DNA from: Cyanobacteria bacterium FACHB-471
GTDB taxonomy: Bacteria > Cyanobacteriota > Cyanobacteriia > Elainellales > Elainellaceae
Assembly (NCBI GenBank): GCA_014695345.1
Contig: JACJOC010000030.1
Span: forward strand, 62,001 to 126,000
Length of the DNA: 64,000 nucleotides
Direction of reading: 5' to 3'
Below are positions 45,114 to 53,700 of this stretch, in pieces. The position numbers and the translations under genes were made by a program. The notes under the pieces are model-generated. The model did no database searches. It saw only the letters and a program-made list of their open reading frames with translations, and was not told the DNA's origin. Positions within the stretch are counted from its first letter, which is position 1, and each line of letters begins with the position of its first letter.

Positions 45114-46262
45114 ATGAAGTTGAAGTGGGAGCGGTTTTTGATGGTTGAGGTGCAATCTGAATCAGTAGAGGAGTTGGAAGGCGTAGAAGCGGGGGCTAAA
45201 CCGACTACTTCGCTGTATCGGCGGCGATCGCCCCTCTCCAGTCCTCAATACCAGATCGAGCGGTTAGCAGCCGTTGACCTATCTCATACGCCGCATCAGG
45301 CAGATTTTGCAAAAACGCTAGCTAGTCAGGGAATTCAGACATTTCGTCCTGCTCGGCTGGAAAATTTTCAGATCAACGTCGGCAAGCTGTGCAACATGAC
45401 CTGTCGCCACTGCCACGTTGATGCTGGGCCAGACCGAGTCCAGGAAAACATGGATCGAGCCACGGTAGACGCTTGCCTGCGGGCGCTTGACCAGACTGAG
45501 GCTCACACCGTTGACCTTACGGGCGGCGCACCGGAGCTAAATCCTCACTTTCGCTATCTGGTTGAGGAATGTGTTGCCCGTGGTAAGCACGTTATCGATC
45601 GCTGTAACCTCACGGTGCTACTTCTGCCCCGAATGCAGGACTTGCCGGAATGGTTTGCTGAGCGAGGCGTTGAAATTATTTGCTCGTTGCCGCACTACCG
45701 CAAGTTCAACACAGATGCTCAGCGAGGAGACGGCACGTTTGAGAAATCAATCGAAGCATTGCGGCGGCTCAATGCAGTTGGTTATGGCAATGGCGATCCA
45801 CAGCGACGGCTGACTTTGATGTCTAACCCTGCAGGGGCATTTTTGGCAGGCAACCAGGCAAAGATGGAACAGGAGTGGAAAGCTGGACTAGAGAAAAATC
45901 ACGGCGTTCGGTTCGATCGCTTGATTGCCCTCAACAATATGCCAATCTCCCGTTTCCTGGAATGGCTGGAGCAGTCCGGCAATTTGCAGCGCTATATGGA
46001 AGTGCTAGTGAATGCTTACAACCCCGCGACTGTTGCAGGTTTGATGTGCCGCAATACTCTCTCGGTTTCCTGGGATGGCAGGCTGTTTGACTGCGACTTT
46101 AACCAAATGCTGGATTTAGAGTGCCAGCTGCCCGGACAACGACCCCACATTCGCGATTTCGACCCCAAGCTTTTAGCCCAGCGCGAAATTGTCACGGGAA
46201 CTCACTGCTTTGGTTGCACTGCCGGAGCCGGAAGTTCCTGTGGTGGGGCAATTGATGCCTGA
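45114..46262 (+). CDS. arsS: Arsenosugar biosynthesis radical SAM protein ArsS
   Basis: 382 residues, or 373 if the ATG at 45141 is used. The radical SAM cluster ligands are in CNMTCRHC (near 97-104), followed by DLTGGAPELNPHFRYL. The C-terminal cysteines (CNRT-like MCRNTLSVSWDGRLFDCDFNQ and HCFGCTAGAGSSCGGAI) are typical. ArsS produces arsenosugar by coupling a deoxyadenosyl radical with dimethylarsinite. The usual arsM methyltransferase is not seen within 15 kb. The gene ends at a strong hairpin (46271-46317). Confidence 0.93.
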   Translation: MKLKWERFLMVEVQSESVEELEGVEAGAKPTTSLYRRRSPLSSPQYQIERLAAVDLSHTPHQADFAKTLASQGIQTFRPARLENFQINVGKLCNMTCRHCHVDAGPDRVQENMDRATVDACLRALDQTEAHTVDLTGGAPELNPHFRYLVEECVARGKHVIDRCNLTVLLLPRMQDLPEWFAERGVEIICSLPHYRKFNTDAQRGDGTFEKSIEALRRLNAVGYGNGDPQRRLTLMSNPAGAFLAGNQAKMEQEWKAGLEKNHGVRFDRLIALNNMPISRFLEWLEQSGNLQRYMEVLVNAYNPATVAGLMCRNTLSVSWDGRLFDCDFNQMLDLECQLPGQRPHIRDFDPKLLAQREIVTGTHCFGCTAGAGSSCGGAIDA

Positions 46263-46270
46263 GGTATTGC

Positions 46271-46317
46271 TCTATAGCCAGGGAGGCAGAGCTTTGCCCT
46301 GCCTCCCTGGCTATAGA
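46271..46317. terminator. Long perfect hairpin between arsS and the DUF2808 gene
   Basis: Arms 46271-46288 and 46300-46317 (TCTATAGCCAGGGAGGCA and complement) give an 18-bp perfect stem with an 11-nt loop. It lies 9 bases after the arsS stop and 5 bases before the end of the DUF2808 frame, so it acts for both. Confidence 0.8.
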
Positions 46318-46321
46318 TGAA

Positions 46322-46903
46322 TTAACGCCATGAAAACGGCAATGACCCACCGGCTTCGTAAAAGTTGAATCGTCCATAGCCCAGGAATTGTCCATAGGCA
46401 GCCTCACCTGACGGAAAGGCCGTTACACCAAATAGGTAAACGCCTTCACTGCGAGGATTTCTTTCTACCTTCAAACCAAGTGTGACTACAGTTCCAGGAG
46501 GCACAGGCGGGTCAAAGGTAATGGAGACTGTTTGGTTTTCCTCGTCTGCTGTTACATTGCCCAAGGTCAAGGCTTCGCCGCGATCGCCCCGTGTTCCAAC
46601 AAAGGCGCGGCTGTCTTCCGGCTCAAATTCAACCCTGCGGACAAAGTTGCTGGCATTTTGTTGAGCAATTTCAATTCGTCCTAGAGGCTCACCCGCATCC
46701 TGGGGCACTTCCAACGTGAAGTAGTAGGTGGGGTTATAGGCAGAAACGCGATTTCGAGTCGTCCCTGAATCGACCAGGCTGGGGGGGCGCTCAAAATAAA
46801 CTCTCCCATCTGAAAGTTGGACTGCCTGAGCAGTAGGGCTGAGGATTGCAGCGAACCCTATCGTTGCGGCGAGGGTTGCGCTTAACCAGGTTGGAGTACG
46901 CAT
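46322..46903 (-). CDS. DUF2808 exported protein
   Basis: 193 residues. A signal peptide of about 27 residues (LSATLAATIGFAAILSPTAQA) precedes a beta-rich domain: VQLSDGRVYFERPPSLV, YYFTLEVPQDAGEPLGRIEI and SITFDPPVPPGTVVTLGLKV. This is the cyanobacterial DUF2808 family of unknown function. The start is the ATG at 46901-46903. Confidence 0.86.
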   Translation of the reverse strand: MRTPTWLSATLAATIGFAAILSPTAQAVQLSDGRVYFERPPSLVDSGTTRNRVSAYNPTYYFTLEVPQDAGEPLGRIEIAQQNASNFVRRVEFEPEDSRAFVGTRGDRGEALTLGNVTADEENQTVSITFDPPVPPGTVVTLGLKVERNPRSEGVYLFGVTAFPSGEAAYGQFLGYGRFNFYEAGGSLPFSWR

Positions 46904-47000
46904 TTTTAATTGAAACTATTTGTTATGGAGGGCTTCCTCCATTCTAATTTTGGCAATTAGGATTGAGGCGATCGCCAGCCTGAGCGAAGCTTCAAAAAAG

Positions 47001-47029
47001 AGGGAGGCGATCGCCAGGATCACCTCCCT
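47001..47029 (-). terminator. Terminator downstream of psbY
   Basis: Stem 47001-47012 (AGGGAGGCGATC) with 47018-47029 has one mismatch and a 5-nt loop. On the minus strand it is followed by CTTTTTTG. Confidence 0.65.
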
Positions 47030-47216
47030 CCCTTAAACTACTTACCTACGCAACGTGCAACTTTCTCAGACTTCTTGTGAGATTGGATATCTTGCCGTCC
47101 GATTAACCAGGCAAGATGCCCACTCCACAACAAGCTCTGGCTTCCAGTTTGGCTTCCAGAACGAGTTACACATCGCTTTACTTGCGACAGAGCGTCGTAA
47201 GGCAGATGCGTTAAGC

Positions 47217-47342
47217 TCAAGCCTGCTTATCAAAAAAGCCCTGAAACTGTTTGAGAGCCGCTTGCCCAATGTTAAAAACAGCCCAGCCAGCAGCTAGCAG
47301 AACTGGAGAAAAAACAACTAGAACGCGCCAGTCAATATCCAT
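47217..47342 (-). CDS. psbY: Photosystem II protein PsbY
   Basis: 41 codons, found by reading the minus strand directly. The ATG is at 47340-47342 and the stop at 47217-47219. The protein reads [20 protein letters not shown], then [14 protein letters not shown] and GFFDKQA, matching the cyanobacterial PsbY pattern of a short D-W-R start, one membrane helix and an A-x-F-N-I segment. PsbY sits at the edge of PSII near cytochrome b559. It is a single-gene unit; GGAGGATCTCG lies just upstream and gives a ribosome binding site. Confidence 0.9.
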   Translation of the reverse strand: MDIDWRVLVVFSPVLLAAGWAVFNIGQAALKQFQGFFDKQA

Positions 47343-47410
47343 GTTCGAGATCCTCCCCTAAAGATTTATAAACAAATCTCATCTTTAACATTATTCTGCG
47401 CTGAATTGGC

Positions 47411-47968
47411 TCAATTTTCCAGTTCTTTTTTCATATTTGTTTGCAATACGAATCCCAGATTCGTTCCTTTGCCTGCGTGAACCAGCGCTAGCTGCTCGTA
47501 TTTCCGGGCATGTTCGATTAAATCGGCGGCTTCTTCCTCGGAAACTGGGCGAAAAATTTTTGCAGGAACCCCGACGACGAGCGATCGCGGCGGCACATCC
47601 TTCGTCACCACCGAACCCGCCCCGATAATGCTACCCGCTCCCACTCGCACTCCATTGAGCAAGATTGCCCCAATGCCAATCAAACAGCCCTGCTCAATCT
47701 CAGCTCCATGAATGACTGCCCGATGCCCAACCGTCACATAGTCGTGCAAAATCGTCGGTTGCCCCGGATCGTTGTGCAAAACGGCTCCATCCTGCACATT
47801 CGTGCATTTGCCAATCACAATTCGCTCTACATCCCCACGCAGCACTGCCCCAAACCAAATACTTGCGCCAGCAGCTATCTCTACATTCCCCACAACCGTT
47901 GCAGTGGGGGCAACGAAAGCCGCTTGAGATAAATCAGGAGGTGCCCAAAAGGGTATCGATGAAGTCAT
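47411..47968 (-). CDS. Gamma-carbonic anhydrase family protein
   Basis: 185 residues, a left-handed beta-helix (hexapeptide repeats) of the gamma-CA/YrdA family. Metal-site histidines lie in AVLHNDP, TVGHRAVIHG, with the conserved RGDVERIVIG segment. The product may be a real carbonic anhydrase or a structural member such as the NDH-associated CcmM-like proteins. There is no CcmM C-terminal extension. The start is the ATG at 47966-47968. Confidence 0.88.
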   Translation of the reverse strand: MTSSIPFWAPPDLSQAAFVAPTATVVGNVEIAAGASIWFGAVLRGDVERIVIGKCTNVQDGAVLHNDPGQPTILHDYVTVGHRAVIHGAEIEQGCLIGIGAILLNGVRVGAGSIIGAGSVVTKDVPPRSLVVGVPAKIFRPVSEEEAADLIEHARKYEQLALVHAGKGTNLGFVLQTNMKKELEN

Positions 47969-48092
47969 ATCATGCAGAAGGATTAGTAACTTTTGAGTCT
48001 AATGCCCCTAGAATGGGCATTGAGGGCGCAACCCCCCAGTTATAATAAGGCCACTGGCACTGGTACATAGCGAACATGCTGCCTACAATTTC

Positions 48093-48602
48093 ATGATCAA
48101 TCCGGCCCTACAGTACCCAATCTTCGGACCTGAAATTCAGTGCCCTCACTGTAGACAGACGATTCCGGCATTGACGTTGACCGATACCTACTTGTGTCAG
48201 CGACACGGCGCATTTGAGGCAGATCCTAAGACGACAGAGCTAGTTCATCTTCAGTCTGGACGGCACTGGCGACAGTGGAACAACGAATGGTATCGGCAAC
48301 ACACCCACCCCGATGGCATCCGCTTTGAAATTCACGAAGCGCTCGATCGCCTCTACACGCAGGGCTACCGAGCCACCAAAGTAATCATCGCCCAACGCTA
48401 TCAAGACTTGATTAGCACCTACCTGGAGCGCAGCGCTCCCTGGCGGGGGCAGTCTGACTCGTCTCGTCCACGGCTCTATGGTCTGCCCGTAGAATTCAGT
48501 CCTGACCCTAAGGAAAACCCCTGCTGGGATGTGATCAACTTTGACCTGGAAAAAGAACCTGGCGCGCCTGTAAGGTATCCCTATTTCCGTTTGTTTGAGT
48601 GA
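48093..48602 (+). CDS. TIGR02652 family protein
   Basis: 169 residues. A cyanobacterial family of unknown function with an N-terminal zinc-ribbon-like pattern (IQCPHCRQTIPALTL, YLCQRHGAFEADP). It then reads LQSGRHWRQWNNEWYRQHTH and a C-terminal PRLYGLPVEFSPDP. TATAAT at 48041-48046 could be the -10, with no clear -35. The stop at 48600-48602 is directly followed by the ATG of the next gene, so the two are co-transcribed. Confidence 0.88.
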   Translation: MINPALQYPIFGPEIQCPHCRQTIPALTLTDTYLCQRHGAFEADPKTTELVHLQSGRHWRQWNNEWYRQHTHPDGIRFEIHEALDRLYTQGYRATKVIIAQRYQDLISTYLERSAPWRGQSDSSRPRLYGLPVEFSPDPKENPCWDVINFDLEKEPGAPVRYPYFRLFE

Positions 48603-49043
48603 ATGCACCACGCTTCTATTCGCACGGCTGATATTCATAAAGCGATCGCCTTCTACGAACTATTAGGTTTCACCGTTTGCGAACGGTTCACGGCAGGTAT
48701 TACGTTGGCTTGCTGGATGGAAGGGTTGAATGGTCGTATTGAGCTATTGCAGGTGCCTCGTCCCCGTCCTGCTGCAGATGCGTTTGAGGACGAGCATTAC
48801 ACGGGCTACTATCACCTTTCGTTTGACCTGACCGAAACGGTTGAGGATCTGCCTCAGTGGTTGGAGAATTTGCAAACCAAATTTTCAGATGCAGCGCAGG
48901 AGTCTGAGCAAGTTCAGCCTTTGAAGGTTTTGCTCAAACCGACGCAGCAAATGATTGGCGATCGCGTCTATGAAGTAACTTTTATCGCAGATGCGGACGG
49001 GCTACCGCTAGAGTTCATCCGAAGGATGGGGAATGAAGGATAA
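48603..49043 (+). CDS. VOC (glyoxalase/bleomycin-resistance) family protein
   Basis: 146 residues, one VOC fold with two beta-alpha-beta-beta-beta modules: MHHASIRTADIHKAIAFYEL at the start, RIELLQVPRP, YYHLSFDLTETV and FIADADGLPLEFI. Metal-ligand candidates are His2/His3 and the Glu in LEFI. The ATG follows the preceding stop without a gap. Typical members are lactoylglutathione lyases or dioxygenases; the substrate is unknown. Confidence 0.88.
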   Translation: MHHASIRTADIHKAIAFYELLGFTVCERFTAGITLACWMEGLNGRIELLQVPRPRPAADAFEDEHYTGYYHLSFDLTETVEDLPQWLENLQTKFSDAAQESEQVQPLKVLLKPTQQMIGDRVYEVTFIADADGLPLEFIRRMGNEG

Positions 49044-49054
49044 AGACGTACCTC

Positions 49055-49095
49055 CTGCCCTGTCCCTCAACCCCTAGCTCCTAGCCCCTCTCCAC
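49055..49095. repeat. C-rich dispersed repeat
   Basis: CCTCAACCCCTAGCTCCTAG-type sequence, the complement of the G-rich family found at 26288 and 45050. Confidence 0.45.
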
Positions 49096-49198
49096 TGGCT
49101 GAAATTCCGCTTTTCGGGAAAATTTGTGAATTTTTCCGAATTCCAAGATAGCGTCCTCGTAGTTTCGTTCTAAGCCCCACGCTATTCTGGAGAGCAGT

Positions 49199-50404
49199 AT
49201 GGCGGATATTTTTATTTCCTATTCCCGTAGAGACAAAGAATTCGTTCGCACGCTTCATCAGGCTTTGAGCCAGAGCCAGCGAGATACCTGGGTCGATTGG
49301 GAAGATATTCCTGTTACGGCTGAGTGGTGGAAGGAAATTGAAGCCGGAATTGAGGGAGCTGATACCTTTATTTTTGTAATCAGTCCCGATTCAGTTGCTT
49401 CTAAGATTTGCTATCAGGAAGTTGAACATGCTGCCAAGCTAAACAAACGTCTGTTTCCGATTGTGCGGCGAGAAGGATTTGCCATTGAGCGGGTACACGA
49501 AGCGCTACAGAAGCATAACTGGCTGTTTTTTCGAGAAGAAGATGACTTCGACCACGCCTTTGAGACCCTAATCAAGGCTGTAGACACAGATTTAGATCAT
49601 GTGCGGACTCATACTCGCCTTTTGGTGAAAGCGATCGAGTGGGATGATGCAGGACGCAATGATGCATTGCTGTTGCGTGGCGGCGGTTTGGCGGTAGCAG
49701 AGCAGTGGTTGAAACAATCTGACGGCAAAGCACCACAACCGACTGAACAACACAAGAACTACATTACAAAAAGCCGTCAGGCTGAGAAGGCAATTCGCAG
49801 AACAAAGCTGATGGTAGGTGTAGGGGCTGGCGTGATGGGAGTGATGCTGGCGATCGCCACCACCACCGGACTCCGTGCCCAACAACAGATAGAAACAACC
49901 CGCTCCGAAATTTCAGCCCTGCGACAAGAGAAAGCTGACCTGGAAACCGAAACCAATCGCGCAATCAGAAACCTCCGATTAGCAGAGGCAAAACAACAGC
50001 AAGCGGTTGATGCCGCAAATCAGGCAAACCAGGACTTGCAGGCTGCGGTAAAACGCGAAACCGAAGCACAAGAAAAGGCTAAAGCTGCTCAAACTTTGGC
50101 TGCCCAGGCTCAACAAACTCAGCAACAGGCTGAAACTGCCGCCGCCGAAGCTGAGCGAAAGCAACAAGCTGCCGAAACTGCCGCTGCTGAAGCACAGCAG
50201 TCCAATGTGCAATCATCGACCGCCTACGAAAAAACGCTGGAAGACTTGAGAGAGCAGTGGCAACGAGGCGATCGCCAGGATGCTTTAATTCGACTAGCAA
50301 TGGCTCGTATCTGTCAGCTAGAAGGTCGAGGTGAAGAAGCAGACTTGAGAGCCTGCATCCGAGAAACCCTAGATGTAACGCGATCGCAGATTAGCGAGGA
50401 ATAG
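49199..50404 (+). CDS. TIR-domain protein with membrane helix and coiled coil
   Basis: 401 residues. Residues 1-135 are a TIR domain: DIFISYSRRDKEFVRTLHQA, WVDWEDIP, ADTFIFVISPDSVASKICYQE with the putative catalytic Glu in CYQEVEHA. A short linker and a membrane helix (about 203-222: LMVGVGAGVMGVMLAIATTT) follow, then an Ala/Gln/Glu-rich coiled coil of about 130 residues and a small C-terminal domain (LEDLREQWQRGDRQDALIRL). TIR proteins in bacteria often cleave NAD+ in antiphage defence; here the plan suggests a membrane-bound sensor. GGAGA precedes the ATG. It is upstream of a second TIR gene. Confidence 0.82.
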   Translation: MADIFISYSRRDKEFVRTLHQALSQSQRDTWVDWEDIPVTAEWWKEIEAGIEGADTFIFVISPDSVASKICYQEVEHAAKLNKRLFPIVRREGFAIERVHEALQKHNWLFFREEDDFDHAFETLIKAVDTDLDHVRTHTRLLVKAIEWDDAGRNDALLLRGGGLAVAEQWLKQSDGKAPQPTEQHKNYITKSRQAEKAIRRTKLMVGVGAGVMGVMLAIATTTGLRAQQQIETTRSEISALRQEKADLETETNRAIRNLRLAEAKQQQAVDAANQANQDLQAAVKRETEAQEKAKAAQTLAAQAQQTQQQAETAAAEAERKQQAAETAAAEAQQSNVQSSTAYEKTLEDLREQWQRGDRQDALIRLAMARICQLEGRGEEADLRACIRETLDVTRSQISEE

Positions 50405-50412
50405 AAGAGAGC

Positions 50413-50692
50413 GATCGCCCTTTAACCTCGAAACGTCTTGTTTAGGATAGGAGCAATTCTGTTTTAAACAGGACGTTTCTTGTTTGAAGTAGGAATGATG
50501 CTGTTTTAAGTAGGAGCGATCGCACTTGAAACAGGACGTTTCTTGTTTGAAGTAGGAACAATCCTGTTTTGAACAGAAGCGATCGCTCTTTGAACTGAAA
50601 ACTTGCAGTTCAAACTCAGAAACTTGCAGTTTAGAACTAGAAATGTCGCTCTTTGAGCTGAAAACTTGCAGCTTTAAACTAAAAACGTCGCC
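50413..50692. repeat. 21-bp-period degenerate tandem array
   Basis: Thirteen consecutive 21-base units starting at 50413 (for example 50455-50475 and 50476-50496), with consensus close to NNTCNTGTTTNAANTAGGANN, later drifting to CTTGCAGTTTNAACTAGAAA. The period is exact although single units differ. Two HIP1 octamers fall within it. On the minus strand the array reads as a seven-residue repeat (ETSCFKC, DRSYLKQ). It separates the two TIR genes. A second array with the same period but different sequence lies at 62030. Confidence 0.8.
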
Positions 50693-50771
50693 CATCCGTC
50701 CTAATTGCTGCCGTCTTTGAGTTGGATGTCGAGTTGAATATACTGATGGCAACTCCTCCGAAGCGCGACTC

Positions 50772-53700
50772 ATGACCTCATCGGTGCCCCCGCCCCTTCA
50801 GGTGTTCATCTCTTACTCTCACAAAGATGAAGAGTTGCGAGAAGAACTGGACATTCACCTGGCTAACTTAAAACGTCAGGGCAAGATTCAAGCGTGGCAC
50901 GATCGCGCCATTGAAGCCGGAGACGAGTGGGATGCTGAAATCAAACACCAGCTCGAAACCGCAGACATTATTCTGCTGCTGATTACACCTCGCTTCGTCG
51001 CCTCAAACTATTGCTATGACCTGGAGATGCAGCGAGCAGTGCAGCGCCACGATGAGGGCAGCGCACGAGTGATTCCGATCATTCTGAAGCCCTGTGATTG
51101 GCAAGACAGCCCGTTTAGTAAGCTGCAAGTGCTGCCCAGAGATGCCAAGCCCGTCACCAAGTGGGATGACCGAGATGAAGCCTTTCTCAATGTTGTGCAA
51201 GGAATTCGTCGAGCCGTGGAGACGCTTCAGGCAAAAAAGTCTGAGGGGGTGCCTTTAGAAAAAGAGGCGATCGCCCCCACTCCTCCACTGCTCACGCCTG
51301 CCATCGGTACGGGCGAACGGGCATTGGGTACGAGCGAACGAGCATTGGGTAGGGGCGAACGGCCGTTCGCCCCTACGTTTTCTACCTATAAGGCGGAAAC
51401 CTGGACGGGACGAGCGGAAATTGTCGCTGACCTCACCGACGCTCTAGTTGCCGGATGCCGTCTGTTAATCATTCATGGGATGACGGGCATTGGCAAAACT
51501 GCCCTGGCTGAAAAATTAGCGGCAGATCTGATGGTGAATGGGGCTGATGGCACGAGCGATCGCCTCTTCCTACCGCCCGAAATCAAGTTTCACCGAATTT
51601 CCTTTGACATTGGTACGCCGTCTACCGACTTTACACGAGGGGCGATCGCCATTTTGCAGGCGATCAGTGACGACACTGCCCAACAGTTGCCCGACGAACA
51701 AATTTTGCCCTACCTGCTCAAAGCGTTAGAGCAGCGTCCCTACTGGCTTCAGCTTGACTCGCTAGAATATCTGCTGCGCCAGTCTAGCGATGGCTCTTAC
51801 CAGTTTGCCGATGCCGTCTGGGTCGAGTTTTTTGGGCAACTGCTCAACTCGCCCCGCAGCCAGAGCCGCCTGGTTCTCACTTCCCAGGCTCTCCCCACCG
51901 ACCTGGTAGACCGAATCTACCGCTACGACCAGCTTTGGCACGAATATTCCCTGCGCGGACTGGAAGCTGACCACTGGCTTGACCTGCTCCGCAACTATGG
52001 CATTACGCCATCTACTGATACTGAGCGTGACTATGTTTGTGCGATCGCCAGCTACTTTCAAGGACACCCGCTGATCCTCAAAATGATTGTAGGCGACATC
52101 CGTAGCCGCTTGTTTGGCGGCAGCATCACCAAATATTGGACGGAGTATTACAACTGCCAACCACACAACCCGCGCCAACCCTCCTCAACCCTGCGCCAAA
52201 GCCAGGAACAGCGAGCGCGTCAGTGGGTGAGTCAAACGATTCAACAACTGCCCGACCTGCCCCGCCAAATGCTTCAGCGCTGCGCTGTCTTTCGTCGCCC
52301 CGTTGCCGAATCGTTTTATTTGCAAATGCTGGAAGATGCCTCCGGACCAGAACGCACCGCCGCCCTCACTGCCCTCAAATCGCGCAACCTGGTTGAAGAC
52401 ATCGACATTCAAGCTGGACAAGTCCTAATTCAACAGCACAACCTGATCCGTGACAGCGCCTACGCCCAACTCAAAGCCACCCCTTCTACCTGGGAAACGG
52501 CAGAACGCACCGCCGCTCATCTCTGGCTCACTGCCTACACCTCACCCCCTAACGCTGAGCGCATCGAAATTGTGCGCGGCTACTTGGAGGCGTTTGACCA
52601 CTATTGTGAAGTGGAAAATTGGGAAAATGCTTGCAGGATTCTGGATATTCAAATTGATTCACCCACCCAGGAGCCTTTGCACTGGCAACTAGAAACCTGG
52701 GGATACTACCGCGAGGAGATTGCACTTTACAAAAGGGTCTTACAAAAAACATCGACTGAGAGAGATGTCCTTTGGTTGCGAGGTTTGGGAATTGCATCTG
52801 ATCGTTTAGGAAACTCTACTCAAGCAATTCAGCATCACCAACGAAGCCTGAAACTGGCTCGTGAAATGGGTGCCCTGGGCAGCGCAGCGAAAGCTCTAGG
52901 CAATTTGGGAAATGCGTACAATTCTCTAGGGCAGTATGAGCAGGCAATCGCTCATCACCAGCAAGATCTCACCGTTACCAGGGAAATTGGTGACAGACAG
53001 GGCGAAGGCAATACGTTAGGCAATTTGGGGAATGTGTACTATTCTCTGGGTCAGTATGAGCAGGCGATCGCCTACTATCAGCAATCGTTAGTTGTCAAAC
53101 GGGAAATTGGTAATTGTGCAGGGGAAGGCAATACATTAGGGAATCTGGGGAATGCGTACGATTTTCTGGGTCAGTATGAGCAGGCGATCGCCCACCATCA
53201 GCAATATCTCACGATCGCTAGGGAGACTGGCAACAGGCGAGGTGAGGGTGCTGCGTTAGGGAATCTGGGGAATGCGTACAATTCTCTAGGGCAGTATGAG
53301 CAGGCGATCACCTACCACCAGCAATCTCTCACCATTGCCAGGGAGATTGGTAACAGGCAGGGCGAAGGTATTGTGTTAGGCAATTTGGGGAATGCGTACA
53401 ATTCTCTAGGGCAGTATGAGCAAGCAATCATCTACTACCAGCAATCTCTCACCATTGCTAGAGAGATTGGTGACAGGCAGGGCGAAGGCAATGCGTTAGG
53501 CAATCTGGGATGTGTGTACAATTCTCTGAGGCAGTATGAGCAGGCAATTACCTACCACCAGCAATATCTCACCATTGCTAGAGAGATTGGCGACAAGCGG
53601 GGGAAAGGTATTGCGTTAGTGAACTGGGGAGCAACGCAAATTAAATTACAGCAGTATCCAGAAGCACTGGCAAGCTCTATTGCAGCGTTAGCAATTTTTC

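Noticed and set aside
47038-47220. Minus-strand frame of 60 codons downstream of psbY
   Set aside because: TTG start without a binding site, no recognisable motif; it overlaps the psbY stop.
50413-50692. CRISPR array
   Set aside because: Units are contiguous and degenerate with no constant repeat/variable spacer pattern and no cas genes nearby.
50369-50773. 134-codon minus-strand frame (ETSCFKC repeats) between the TIR genes
   Set aside because: It mirrors the 21-bp array and overlaps the end of the first TIR gene; codon pattern is repeat-driven.
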